This document shows positions 48,682 to 59,405 of a stretch of DNA of 64,000 nt, in pieces. Position 1 is the first letter of the stretch. Each line of letters opens with the position of its first letter. The DNA comes from Aspergillus flavus (taxonomy: Eukaryota > Ascomycota > Eurotiomycetes > Eurotiales > Aspergillaceae). The translations under genes and the position numbers were made by a program. The stretch lies in assembly GCF_009017415.1 (NCBI RefSeq), contig NC_092407.1, forward strand, positions 1,178,001-1,242,000. Reading direction: 5' to 3'. Under the pieces are notes generated by a model that saw only the letters and a list, made by a program, of their open reading frames with translations, searched no databases and was not told the DNA's origin.

Positions 48682-49037
48682 GGGGAGACGATGGCGAGCG
48701 AACAAGTGCTAGGATATGGTTATTCTTGTGTTTATATAGAACTGGTGTGTAGTTGAGTTTGTAGTGTCAATCTGTTAGGGCTTATGATGATAATACATGG
48801 CTTCGGCGAGACATGGTATTGAGTTGGTATGGTACAGTCCTGACACGTACGAGACAAGTCTACCTGAGGCGAGGTGGGATTGCGGGCTAATAATTAATCT
48901 AGTTTATACGAGTTGGGGCGGAGTAGGGCACGGGTGTCCAAGGATTATCGTCAGCATGTTAGCGGATATAACTTGCCCCTGCCATGGTGCTGAGCAGTGT
49001 CTGCTTGGCCAACCGTCGAGCATCTCAATTTGCCAGC

Positions 49038-50495
49038 ATGACGAACGTTGACGGTTTATTATCCACTCGCGGTGGCCTGAATGTCACTCAGGTGCTTGGC
49101 AGGATTCCGTCCCATGTGCTGAACCCCGCCTTGCATCGCGATGAGATTGATTTGTCCATGGCGGAGAACCAGGTTATCCGTCATGAAATCATTCAGTTGG
49201 CAAAAGTGGCCATCGAGACAAGTCTGTATTACGAGGTAGCTAATCACCCAGCCGCGCATCCCACGGGACGGCTAGACGCCTGCTGACTGTCTTCAGCATC
49301 TGGATTGGCTTAAGGGCTTCTTCGGTGATGCAACGTTGCTCGACCTCCTGGCGAGTACTGTCAATACTCACTTTCGCTCCCATTCCCAGGTAGCAGCAGA
49401 TAATATCGCTGTGACAGCTGGGGCAGCCGCGGGTCTAGATACTATTCTGTACAACATTTGTAACCCGGGTGACGGTGTACTTGTCCCATGTCCTTACTGG
49501 AGTGAGTGAACCAAGTTCTCACAGTGGCTTTTCACGGTTACTGAGTGTTTGCAGATGGATATGATGCACTTTTCGCCTTGCACTCGGGGGTCCGCCCCGT
49601 CGGTGTTGTCGTACCTTCCCTCGAGGACTCTTTCGGACCGGCTCTCCTCTCAGCGCTGGAAGAGTCGTACGAGAAAGCATCTTGTCCGATCAGGGCGCTC
49701 GTACTCGCTAATCCACACAACCCCCTTGGTCGACCCTACTCCCGATTAATTCTAGAACAGTGCATGGCGTTCTGTCAGCGACGGAACATCCATCTTGTTT
49801 CAGATGAGGCATTTGCCCTCAGCAGCTTCACTAGCCCGGACTTTACGAATCCGGAACCCTTCATCTCCTGTCTAAGCATTGACCCATCTCGTGTCGGATG
49901 TGATCCGCAACGCATCCATGTCGTCTGGAGCATGAGCAAAGATCTCTCCGCGAGCGGCGTTCGACTGGTACGTTCACAGTTACCCCTATTTCTACTTCCT
50001 TGGATCAATAGTCGAGTCCTGACCAAGGTTTAGGGCTGCGTCATCACCCGCAATAGGCCCCTCAGGGACGTCGTAGGACTTGTGGCGTCCGTACATGTAT
50101 CGGTGCTGTCGACCGTTTTTGCCAAAGAAGTGCTCGCCTTACCACAGCTGCCAAAGCTATTGACACTCAGTGCTACCAGACTGGCAAAGGCATACTCAAC
50201 TCTGACAACCGCATTCAAAGCCACTGGTATTGAGTACTTCCCGAGCTATGCAACAGTCTTCGTACTCGCTCGGTTAGCCCCTAACGCAACAGCTTGGGAC
50301 GAGGAGATGCTCGCCTTACGCGCGTACATGCAGGCAGGCGTAGCAGTAGTGCCAGGGAGAGCATATCATATGCCTGAGGGGCAGAAAGGGTGGATGCAAG
50401 TCACGTTTGCAGTTTTCCATGAGGATTTGTTGGAGGGGATCCGGACAATTAAAAGGGTTTGTTTGAGTCTGTTGGCCGGAGGTGTTATACTATAA
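49038..50495 (+). CDS. PLP-dependent aminotransferase, ACC-synthase-like
   Basis: This is a class I/II fold-type I enzyme of the aminocyclopropane-carboxylate-synthase-like subgroup frequent in fungi. Four exons in phase (49038-49235, 49297-49501, 49555-49967, 50034-50495) give 425 aa. Markers: IDLSMAENQVIRHEI, DNIAVTAGAAAGLDTI, LVLANPHNPLGRPYS (substrate and cofactor Asn), HLVSDEAFALS (Asp pairing with the pyridine N), and VWSMSKDLSASGVRLG, whose Lys should form the Schiff base. The order and length match the family. Met at 49038 begins the conserved N-terminus. Most such fungal enzymes act as transaminases or lyases on unidentified amino acids rather than making ACC. It follows the broken membrane-protein gene. 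Confidence 0.9.
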
Positions 50496-50708
50496 TGGCC
50501 TGGCGAGGTTTTTTCACTTAGAGGAACTTCATAAGTAGCTTGAATTGAAAACAGTCCATCAAGGAAATAGTCTCCTTCCCTCCTGAGCCTAATAACCTTT
50601 CTGCGCGTCTCGAATTCTGTTCAGCCTTACTAATCCAACCAGGCAACAATAGGCAGCAATGAGGTCCTCCCTGATATATATATTCAATCCCCTGTAGACA
50701 CTACATGT

Positions 50709-51167
50709 ATGATAACATCTGCCCAAGCAACAAGAAAACCACAAAATTACCACCAATATAACCAAATCCGCATGGAAAGTGATCCCCATGTTTCAATCTA
50801 CTTCAATTCTCGCACCGTCCAATTCTATACTGAAACTCTCGGCTTCGAACTTGGCAGCGTCAAACCTGAAAATGGCACGTCCGAATTAACCTTTTGTTCG
50901 ATTTTCATGGGTAAAAAAGCCGACGCCAATTTCTACTTTTCCCTGGCCTCCGTTGAAGAGTTCAAAGCGTCAGAAGCCATGATCGCACTTGGGACTCAGG
51001 AATTAGACGAATACTACCGATACTTGAATGGTCGTGACGAAGTGACAATTACGGAGGACGTTGAAGATACGCCATGGGGCTTTCGGCAGTTCACCATCGA
51101 GGATCATGATGGAAATAAGTTGACATTCTTTAAATTCTTGGAAGGGGGAAATCCGGGTGAAGAATGA
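50709..51167 (+). CDS. Glyoxalase/VOC-fold protein
   Basis: A small protein of 152 aa, or 131 aa if the second Met at 50772 is used, which begins the conserved fold (HVSIYF). The beta-alpha-beta-beta-beta pattern is visible: VQFYTETLGFELGSV, FCSIFMGKKADANFYFSL, and a second module ending WGFRQFTIEDHDGNKLTFF, the usual C-terminal Asp-x-x-Gly-x-x-hydrophobic motif. VOC proteins include glyoxalases, bleomycin-binding proteins and ring-cleaving dioxygenases. The metal ligands cannot be assigned confidently here. It lies in tandem after the aminotransferase. Confidence 0.8.
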   Translation: MITSAQATRKPQNYHQYNQIRMESDPHVSIYFNSRTVQFYTETLGFELGSVKPENGTSELTFCSIFMGKKADANFYFSLASVEEFKASEAMIALGTQELDEYYRYLNGRDEVTITEDVEDTPWGFRQFTIEDHDGNKLTFFKFLEGGNPGEE

Positions 51168-53193
51168 GAGGTCTCAATATGTCACTACTTTTTTAGGTCT
51201 GAAGAGACCGGTTGGACAATGCTCTATACAGATCTATAGTTCTTTTGGTTTCACGAAGTCAAATTCATGATAACTCCAATGTTAGCCAACTTCTTCTGGT
51301 CCCTGTGCTGTCTCGAATGCAAGGACTACTCAGCCTGTTTTGGACCTTTGTTTATTTATCAGAATTTAAACGGTATAGCCCAAAGCATATTCAGGACAAG
51401 GTAGATCTAGTCTGCTTCCATACGAGTTGACCGGCTACAATGACCTTCCCCCAACAGCTCACAAAGCCCTTAAGATATTGACGAAGAAGAACTCCAGAGA
51501 ACACACATAATTCCCGAGAGGCTTGACCAAGTGGGTAGTACTCCATAATGCCAAGAGTAAGTTTGCAAATGTAGACTATAGGAGTGATATCCTGTCAAAT
51601 ACTTCCTCGTTAGTCTCTATGAAGGCTAATATATTGGCATTCGGCTTGTAAATTTCCTGTCTTGTGCATGTTTTAGCGTCGACACTCGAGTGCGCCTAGG
51701 AAATATCTTGATTTCTTTGGATAATAAGCCTATGCCTTGGATCAGATTGTAATGTTCCTTATCTTCCATACTTACTATCCAATGAAGTTGATTTAATCAA
51801 GCTTTTAGGATATAACAAGCTAATTTGATCGTCCAACTTAAAATGTGGATATATGTGTTAGTTATATTTTGAAGGGAGGAGGTGAGCTGGGTGACTATCG
51901 CTATTGGACGCGCAAGTGGAGATTAGAGCGCATTACCTGGATCGCTATGCCTTACCTTTGATGTCCGAGACCAAAGATAAGACCTTGCCTCTTCTTCGCC
52001 ATCTTGTTTATCCGTGGTTATGTTTAGGGCTGGGTTAATGATGACCTATTCAACTCACTGAACCCAGAGAAAGCGATCCTTGACCACAAAGCCATGGATT
52101 TGAGGCAAACAAGTCACTCCGTCTAGATTAACATCATCATGGTACCTGTACCGTCTATTATGTCACATTCTATAAATTTGGTAGAATCGTGGCAACCCCA
52201 CTTACCGCGAACGATGAGTAGCGGGGATAAACGGGCAGCTCGTCGTTCAGACTGTTGGCCGGCTAAGCTCTTATTAGACTATTTTTTCATGTATGATGGT
52301 GCATGATCAGTGTCTGGTGTGAATTTTAAACTTATTAACACGCGGTCAAGCATCCAAAGTACTAGACATGCGGCACACTTTATCGGTGTAGAAAGTTTCT
52401 CCAACTACTCGGGTTTAGTAGGCTTGGCGTAAGCAGCTTGCATTGCAGCGGACCATGGGACGGTGTGGAATGGCCCACTCTACAGAATACTTATCTACCT
52501 CCTTCTATCGCCTTCGTATACCGTAGATAGATTGGTATTCAACAAACAAGGAACTTCCACTATAGGATATCTCAAAGTCTAGTTGATGTAAGGGGCTTAT
52601 GCCTCTCTAGCCGTTGCTGTCCGTTTCAAATGCCGGAAATCGAGTCATATGGTCCTGCAGGCTTTTGTTTACGAAGTAGCAGCCTGCATTAGTTCGCTGT
52701 TCAACCCCAAGATTGCATCATGTTTTGTACTAGTATGCCGCACGGGGAAGTTGATTTATAAGGCGTTCTTTGTAAGCACTTTACATTAGCACCAAAGGAT
52801 ATCATACGTTCCACCATGTACTATCGCAGTGTGATATACAAAGTCCAGGCTCTAAGGCCTCCTAGAACCAGCATTGCAAGGTATTCACGGGTCATGCTAT
52901 GTCTTATCAATATCATCATCCGTAGCAGTGGCAAAACGCCCAGGAAAAGATATCCGCTGCAGTTCTCCACTTTACCCGGAATTACCAACATTGTAAAGCC
53001 GATGGTTGTCATCAGAATATCCGTTTCTCTAATCTCCGGCTCTTCGATTACTGCATGTAGAGCGGTGTAAGTCCGCGCGTGTAACTTGACTACAAATACT
53101 GGGTATGGACCCAGCCTCTCATCCGTGCCTTTTCCCTATTCCTTACTACTCCTCGTTATCTTTTTTGCATAGACTGCAGCTGTACTTCCAATC
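51168..53193. other. Gene-free stretch, 2 kb
   Basis: AT-rich DNA without coding frames of note; a frame at 51212-51430 and others near 52816-53070 lack any motif. The right end is the upstream region of the alcohol dehydrogenase. Confidence 0.45.
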
Positions 53194-54367
53194 ATGACCT
53201 CCGACAGCAATTCTGATTACGTCTTCCAGGGATGGATGGGCCTTGACAAGGACTCCGTTGGGAACATGAAATGGCAGACCTACGAACCGAAGCCGTGGGA
53301 AGAAACTGACGTTGATATTAAAATCACACACTCGGGTATTTGTGGCTCTGATATACACACGCTTCGTAGTGGATGGGTTCGTTACCTCCTCTCTCCTTGG
53401 CAATATAGTGATTCTTCCTATGGTATATAATCTACTAACATACTGTTGCCAGGGCCCAACCATGTACCCCTGCGTGGTCGGCCACGAGATCGTCGGCATC
53501 GCCGTCCGGGTAGGATCCGAGGTCAAACATATCAAAGTCGGCGACCGTGTTGGAGTCGGCGCCCAATCCGACTCCTGTCGCAACCGAAGGGGTAAATGCA
53601 GCGACTGCTCCGCCGGACGAGAGAACATGTGCTGGAAAGAAGGCCGCGCCGATACATACAACGGCGTCTACCTGAACGGCGGCAAGTCCTACGGTGGGCA
53701 CGCCGACTACAACCGTGCTCCGGGCCACTTCGTAATCAAGATCCCGGACCAGATGAACCCTGCCCACGCTGCTCCGATGCTCTGCGGTGGCATCACAACA
53801 TATTCGCCATTGAAGGCCAACGGGTGTGGACCGGGAAAGCGCGTGGGGGTAATCGGCGTCGGTGGATTGGGCCACTTTGCCATTTTGTGGGCGAAGGCTC
53901 TTGGCGCCGATCGAGTGGTGGGGGTTTCGCGCAGGGAGTCCAAACGTGCCGATGTGTTGAAGCTGGGTGCTGATGACTATATCGCTACCGAGGATGAGAA
54001 GGATTGGGCTCAGACTCATGCTGCCAGTCTGGATCTTATTATCTGTACCGTTTCGTCGCCGGACATGCCGTTACGGGATTATATGGGTTTGCTAGATTCC
54101 TATGGTCGGTTGGTTCAGGTGGGCGCACCTGAGGATAAGCTGCCTGTTCTTTATGCCTTCGACTTTATTCCGAAAGGGAAGTCGCTCTCGGGGAGTGTTA
54201 TCGGGTCCCCGAAGGAGATCGAGGAGATGCTGCAGCTGGCTGTTGAGAAGAATGTTCAGCCGTGGGTGGTGGAACGGCCGCTAAGTGACGCGAACCAGGC
54301 CTTTATCGATATGGAGAACGGTCTGGCCAGATATCGGTATACGCTTGTAAATGAGAAGCATATTTAA
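53194..54367 (+). CDS. Zinc-dependent alcohol dehydrogenase (cinnamyl/NADP-ADH type)
   Basis: A medium-chain dehydrogenase that should interconvert alcohols and aldehydes with NAD(P)H in the cytosol. Exons 53194-53376 and 53453-54367, with a tctactaac branch point, give 365 aa. Catalytic zinc residues: ICGSDIH (Cys) and VVGHEIVG (His-Glu), with CGG later. Structural zinc cysteines: DSCRNRRGKCSDC and ENMC, though the first pair is spaced more widely than the usual CxxC. The Rossmann motif is IGVGGLGHFAI followed by VSRRESKR, a basic stretch favouring NADP. It matches the yeast Adh6/7 and plant cinnamyl-alcohol dehydrogenase group. No immediate pathway partner is seen. Confidence 0.9.
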
Positions 54368-54678
54368 ACATGATGCAATGTTAGGGTTAGTGGCAGGTTG
54401 AATTTATCCTGGTCGATATGTAGAGAAATAAGTATCCCGCAAGATGCACGTGAGCTGCTAGGCTGAATACGAATAAGCAGATTTAGGGCCAGGCTGTCCA
54501 GTGATCTTCTCAGTTCTGATCAACGACCAAGGACCCAGTACACTAATCATGCAGGGGATGGATCAAAAATAAACAAAAACCAAAGGGTACAAATACCTAC
54601 CAACGTTTAGGTTCATATACCCCTCATCCTTCTAAAATTATATAATTGGACAATTGACGAATCGAAAAGTCTAATAAA

Positions 54679-57427
54679 ATGCACAATGTCGTCGCGAATA
54701 CCACGCGTCCATCACTGGACGAGTTGCGCATGACAGAGATCCTGCAAGCCATTGAACGAGGTCACGTCGACACAGCACAATCTCTCCTGGATGGCGTGTC
54801 CCCTGACATTCAGGACCGCACGGGCCGAACCCTCTTTTCCCGAGCGGTTTCACTCAATTCAAAGGAAGAACTCCAAAGCCGCCTCAAGGCAGAAATCCTG
54901 TTCGACCTCCTGATTGCCAGAGGTGCCGATCCCGATCTCGGAGATCATACGGGAGAAACACCCGTGCATTGGGCGGCAAAAGCAGGAGACCATGAGATGG
55001 TATGCCTGCTTTTGCAGAAGGGCGCGCTGTCGGACCTTCCAGACAAGTGGGGCCGCACACCGTTATCTCGAGCTGCCGAGAGGGGGCATAATTTGGCGGT
55101 TGAGCGACTTTTGGTTGATGGTCGTGCCGATTCAAATAGTCGAGATAACCGCGGTCGAACCCCATTATCTTGGGCTGCTGAGAGCTCGCACTTACAGATA
55201 GTAGAGACATTGGTTAACCACGGTGCCGATGTTGAGATCCGTGACAATGAGGGCCAGATACCCTTATGGTGGTTCTTAAATAATACAGACCGAAGCAGTC
55301 CGACAGACCGAGGAACTACCAAAGAACCGGTGGACTTCCAGCGATGGTGTTCAATCCTGGGCCCTAAATCAAGCATAGAGCCTGTTACCAAGAAGCGACG
55401 AACATTCCTGGCTTGGGCTTGTGAGCGAGGCGACCGGCAGCTGGTCCAAGAATTGCTCCGAACGACATGGACAGATCCGAACTCGATTGATCGCCATAGG
55501 AAAACGCCGCTCATCTATGCTTTGGAATGGAAACACTACGAAATTGCCGACATGCTTATGTCTGGCGTAGAGCCGGAGAGAGCGAAAAAGGACTGCGTGT
55601 CACTACATCTTCTTATACGGGAAGGTCGATCCCGTCTATTGAAAATGTTCCTAGAGCGATACAAGTCCAATCTCAAGGAGGAAGATAAGTACAGTGCAAT
55701 CCCTCTCATGAGGATGGCCCTTCAGCAAAGTGACCGGCCGACCGTGAGGCTACTCTTAGACTACAAGGCAAGTACGCAGGGGCTCAAAAGCAGCGATTGG
55801 TTTGGACCCTGTAGCACATTGAGAGCAGCGGAACCTCTAGTGGGTCTAAATAAAGCGAACTGGGATGGTTATTCCTCCATACCAGTAATGGAAATGACAA
55901 TCCAGGAGCGTGATCGCATTGCGGTAGCCACTTTACTCGGCAAACGTGCTCAAATCCTGGAGATTGAGGACGATGATGACGACTTCGCGCAGTACTCTAG
56001 CAACATCCAGCAGAGCATCGCCGTGGATATAATGACCCGTAAAGACGGGCGACAGGCTGTAGAGTGGATCTCAGAAGATACATTCGACCAGAAAATGAGA
56101 GAACTGACAAAGAGCCCAGACGAGAGTCATCTGATGTGAGTTGCCTTGCCCCTGCGTATATCGTCCTAGCTGATCACCTTCCATATGCCATCAGACTCTT
56201 TCGAGAGAACCAGGCATGGAAGACATATTGTCAGATGGACAATATCCCCAACGAATTAAAATTCTCGCTAGGCAACAGAAGTCCGTGCAGGACTTTTAGT
56301 CTGTCGATAGTCACGCGTTTCCGAAACATGAAAGATCCGCAGGACTCTCGTGAAGACAGCAGTGGCGAGCACTATCGCATCCGAACGATTGAATGGTCAG
56401 TACTTGAAGCGCCTCCTAAAACAATTCACTACTTCAGCAATCTGCCGTTTGGCTGGACCCCGCAAAGCGACTTGGAGCTTATTGAGCTTTTCATGCAAAC
56501 CTGGAAGGACGACTGGATGTGCTTCTGTCGGGATGAAAGGAGGAATCTCGGACACTTGGTAAGTGAGCACGGGAGCAAATGCTGTCCGGACACAAATATT
56601 GACTTGCTGAGCTGTTAGCGATCATATCAGCTGACCGCTGCTGGAAAAGACGACTTTCTAATCGACGCTATAGCGGGGAATATGCAAAAGTGGACCCAGA
56701 TGCAATGGATGCTAGAAGACCAACTCAATCAGGCAAGAGAATTTGTCGCACAGTACCAAACGTTCACCGAAAGCCGACAGCTTAGCGAGTACATGGGTAA
56801 GATTATCACTGCTTTTGAGCATGACGTTTCGAGCCAGATCGATAAGATGGAACAGGGGATTCGTGATTTGCTCCAAGTGGTGAGTAGTTACTATCTTCGC
56901 TTAGCGGCGGGTCTTGTGGTCTACTTATAACTCGATATTGCTCAGGAATTTGCATGGGTGTCAATCAATGAAGCTCATAGGTCAACTAGTCTAGCCGCGA
57001 GTATGAAGCGGCTGAGCTGGATCACGGTAAGTTAATGAGCTCCATCGCACTTGGACGTTGACTGACAAGCCTAGTTCATATTCCTCCCTCTCATGTTTGC
57101 CTCGGTGGGTACCATCAGCCATGACGTTACAGCAATTCCTGACCTGTCTAGAGTCTTCTCGGAATGAACGTGGACGTTCTTCAAGACAACCCGAGCTGGT
57201 ATTGGTTTCTCTTGATTGGAGGGTCCCTGACATTGATCACGGTATTTACTTGGATCGGTGCCAGATTTACACGAGTTAGTTACCCTTTAGAATGCTGAAG
57301 CTGGAAAAATGCTAACTATCACCAGCTTGAAACATGGCTAGAACACATGGTATGGACACAACCAAAACGAAAGCCACACTCCTTTGACCAAAATATGCGA
57401 CCTTTAAGCAGGTCTTTGCAGCCATAG
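54679..57427 (+). CDS. Ankyrin-repeat protein fused to a CorA-like Mg2+ transporter domain
   Basis: Seven exons in phase (54679-56135, 56195-56558, 56619-56879, 56946-57026, 57075-57104, 57152-57274, 57326-57427) give about 805 aa. The N-terminal half has at least six ankyrin repeats with the TPLxxAA signature, for example TPVHWAAKAGDHEMVCLLL, TPLSRAAERGHNLAVERLL and TPLSWAAESSHLQIVETLV. Residues about 620-720 form a long helical stretch (IDKMEQGIRDLLQV). The end is the CorA core: WITFIFLPLMFAS, then the LLGMNV motif (GMN at about 735-737) and a second membrane helix (WYWFLLIGGSLTLITVFTW). Fungi carry such fusions, whose role is unknown. Mg2+ or similar divalent transport is inferred from CorA. 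Confidence 0.87.
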
Positions 57428-57850
57428 TGGATTAACTCACAGCGAAGTGAACTAAAGTACTCATGGGATATATTCGATGGCCAAAGTACTATCTACATTT
57501 TGCATACGTCTCTAACTGAGCTCCAGTTCCTAGCCGGAGGAAGTGATGTGTGACATTTCTTGTTGCCATCATGGGTCCCTTTCATTTCTACTTTTTATAG
57601 AATTTCAAGTAGACTCTTTATACCCCTGCCCTGCTCTTTTATGATGGGCTGCTTCTACTTTCAATAGAGAGGATTATATGGAACATAATTAATTATAGAT
57701 AACAGAGGCAATTGTTTTGTACAAATATAATATAACAGCTACAATGGCCACAATGTCAGTACTAGTATTATAAACCACTTTCGAGATTGACTGCTTGGTT
57801 CTAAACAGTAAAGCTTGTGTGGAAATCTGTTATCAGAACGGGATCCGATA
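57428..57850. other. Intergenic between convergent genes
   Basis: AT-rich 3' space between the ankyrin-CorA gene and the EF-hand gene, with a poly-A/T-rich patch near 57690-57735. Nothing else is seen. Confidence 0.5.
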
Positions 57851-58329
57851 TCACTGCTTGCTCTTCAATTCTCCAAACGCTGTAAGGAACTCTGTCCATG
57901 ACAGTGAGTACAGGCAAGCAAGCTCTAATACCGGTGGAGATTCTAGAGGTAACATACCGCTAAATGAGACTTTGCCATCGTGATTCCCATCCAGTTCTTC
58001 AATCCATTCCTTGGCTTCATCGTCGCTCATCTCAAAACCCTGTTCTTTCGCAGCTGCAATGAGCTCATAGGGTTCGATATAACCTAGTAAATATAATACA
58101 TGAGCCTTTAGAGACAGTAGCTCTATAGACAAGACACATACGGTCACCGTTGGTGTTCTTCCAGAATTTATGGAATTAGCAGCAGTCACACAGCTTTGTC
58201 ACCAGCATGCACTCACAATCTCCCTGAATTTTTCCCTCCAAAAGTCAATCTCTTCACGTGTGTAGCGGCCCTGTCATATAGGTAATGTTAAACCACATAC
58301 AGAACTTTCACTGTAACGAATCTCACCAT
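57851..58329 (-). CDS. Two-EF-hand mini-protein
   Basis: Five small exons are inferred in phase: 58329-58327 (the ATG alone), 58270-58217, 58157-58142 (16 nt), 58083-57958 and 57891-57851. They give about 79 aa: RYTREEIDFWREKFREI, then a first loop NTNGDRYIEPYE, the linker GFEMSDDEAKEWIEEL, and a second canonical loop DGNHDGKVSFSE (D1, N3, D5, S9, E12). Loop 1 has Asn instead of Asp at position 1 and may bind Ca2+ weakly. The final intron was chosen because it restores the exact loop 2 register. No targeting signal is seen. A small Ca2+ sensor is likely. Start and micro-exons need transcript evidence. Confidence 0.75.
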
Positions 58330-58450
58330 TTTCCTTGTATGTGTTATGTTCTTGACGAGTCTTTGAGATTGCACGAGGACTTTGTTCGGACTCTATGCAA
58401 CAACCCACTTTATATATTCTACCTAGGATCGTTGCGATGAGTCATGCTAC

Positions 58451-58620
58451 CTGGTTTCCTCCAATAAATAAAGCCTCTAGGTCCTAGAACTATTCTGAGT
58501 CCATCTGTCTTGAGGCATTTTTGGACCAATTACGTGTACGTGTGCTGCTGGATGAGCGCGGTATGCGAAGTCCAAAGGTACATCATCGTACATGACCACA
58601 AGTGGAGACGGTTACCCCTC
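58451..58620 (+). repeat. Diverged direct repeat, copy A
   Basis: It begins ctggtttcctccaataaata and is about 170 bp. It aligns with 59270-59405 in the same orientation with conserved blocks such as gtccatct, cttgaggcat, ccaatta and ccacaag. Copy A is longer by two internal insertions. Confidence 0.7.
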
Positions 58621-59269
58621 CACCAGAAACTTTACTATAGGTCTAGCCAGAGAGATGCTAACAATCATGAAACCATAGCCACTGAATTAGTGTGGCTCGG
58701 GCGCAAACCTTTGCCGATGAAGTAGGGCATTTTGATTATTGGAACGATCTGCACTGCTAGTCTTCGGGTTGATAGGACAGCTGTCCCAAGCGGCAGAAGC
58801 AAGGGAATGGATCACTAGTTATCGTGAAGTAGTTGGCCGCCAAATAGTCAATGAATAACGAGTCATTTATAGTCACTTACCTTTCAACAAATCAACGGTT
58901 AATGTCATCTTAGATATCTAAATAACATCTCTAAAAAAACCAAACCTCCAAGTTTAGAGGACTGCCAAGAGCTACATCCTTGTAAAAGTCAGGGAGTTTG
59001 ATCGAGGAGTCCACAAAGCCTTCCTGAACCAACCGACCTTGGGTGGATAAAAACCTGCGGTAGTTTTCAGGTTGGAATGTTTTATTTCTGCTGTTGGTCA
59101 GGCCGATGGTTAAGAACTTCATCATGGTGCTAAATCTATCAAATTGTGACTCTTAATTTTTCTTGCTTTGCTTATAAGATCGATAGATTATACTAAGGCT
59201 TATTAGGATTTACACGAGAAACTACGCTTTATAGAACGTGGCCAGTATATGGCTATGACTTATAATATC
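58621..59269. other. Between repeat copies, no clear gene
   Basis: A minus-strand frame at 58931-59125 (64 aa, MMKFLTIGLTNSRNKTFQ...) looks protein-like but is too short and not a family I can name. The rest is non-coding. Confidence 0.4.
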
Positions 59270-59405
59270 TGGTTTCTTCCAATAAATAGACTTTCTAAAA
59301 CTACACTGGGTCCATCTATCTTGAGGCATTATTGAACCAATTATATGTAGATGAAGCGCATCATACACGATCGTACATAGCCACAAGCGGAGACCATTAT
59401 CCCGT
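59270..59405 (+). repeat. Diverged direct repeat, copy B
   Basis: Begins ctggtttcttccaataaata and aligns with 58451-58620. Many differences between the copies are C/T or G/A transitions (cctcc/cttcc, ctgtc/ctatc, ggacc/gaacc, acgtg/atatg), with a few indels. Confidence 0.7.
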
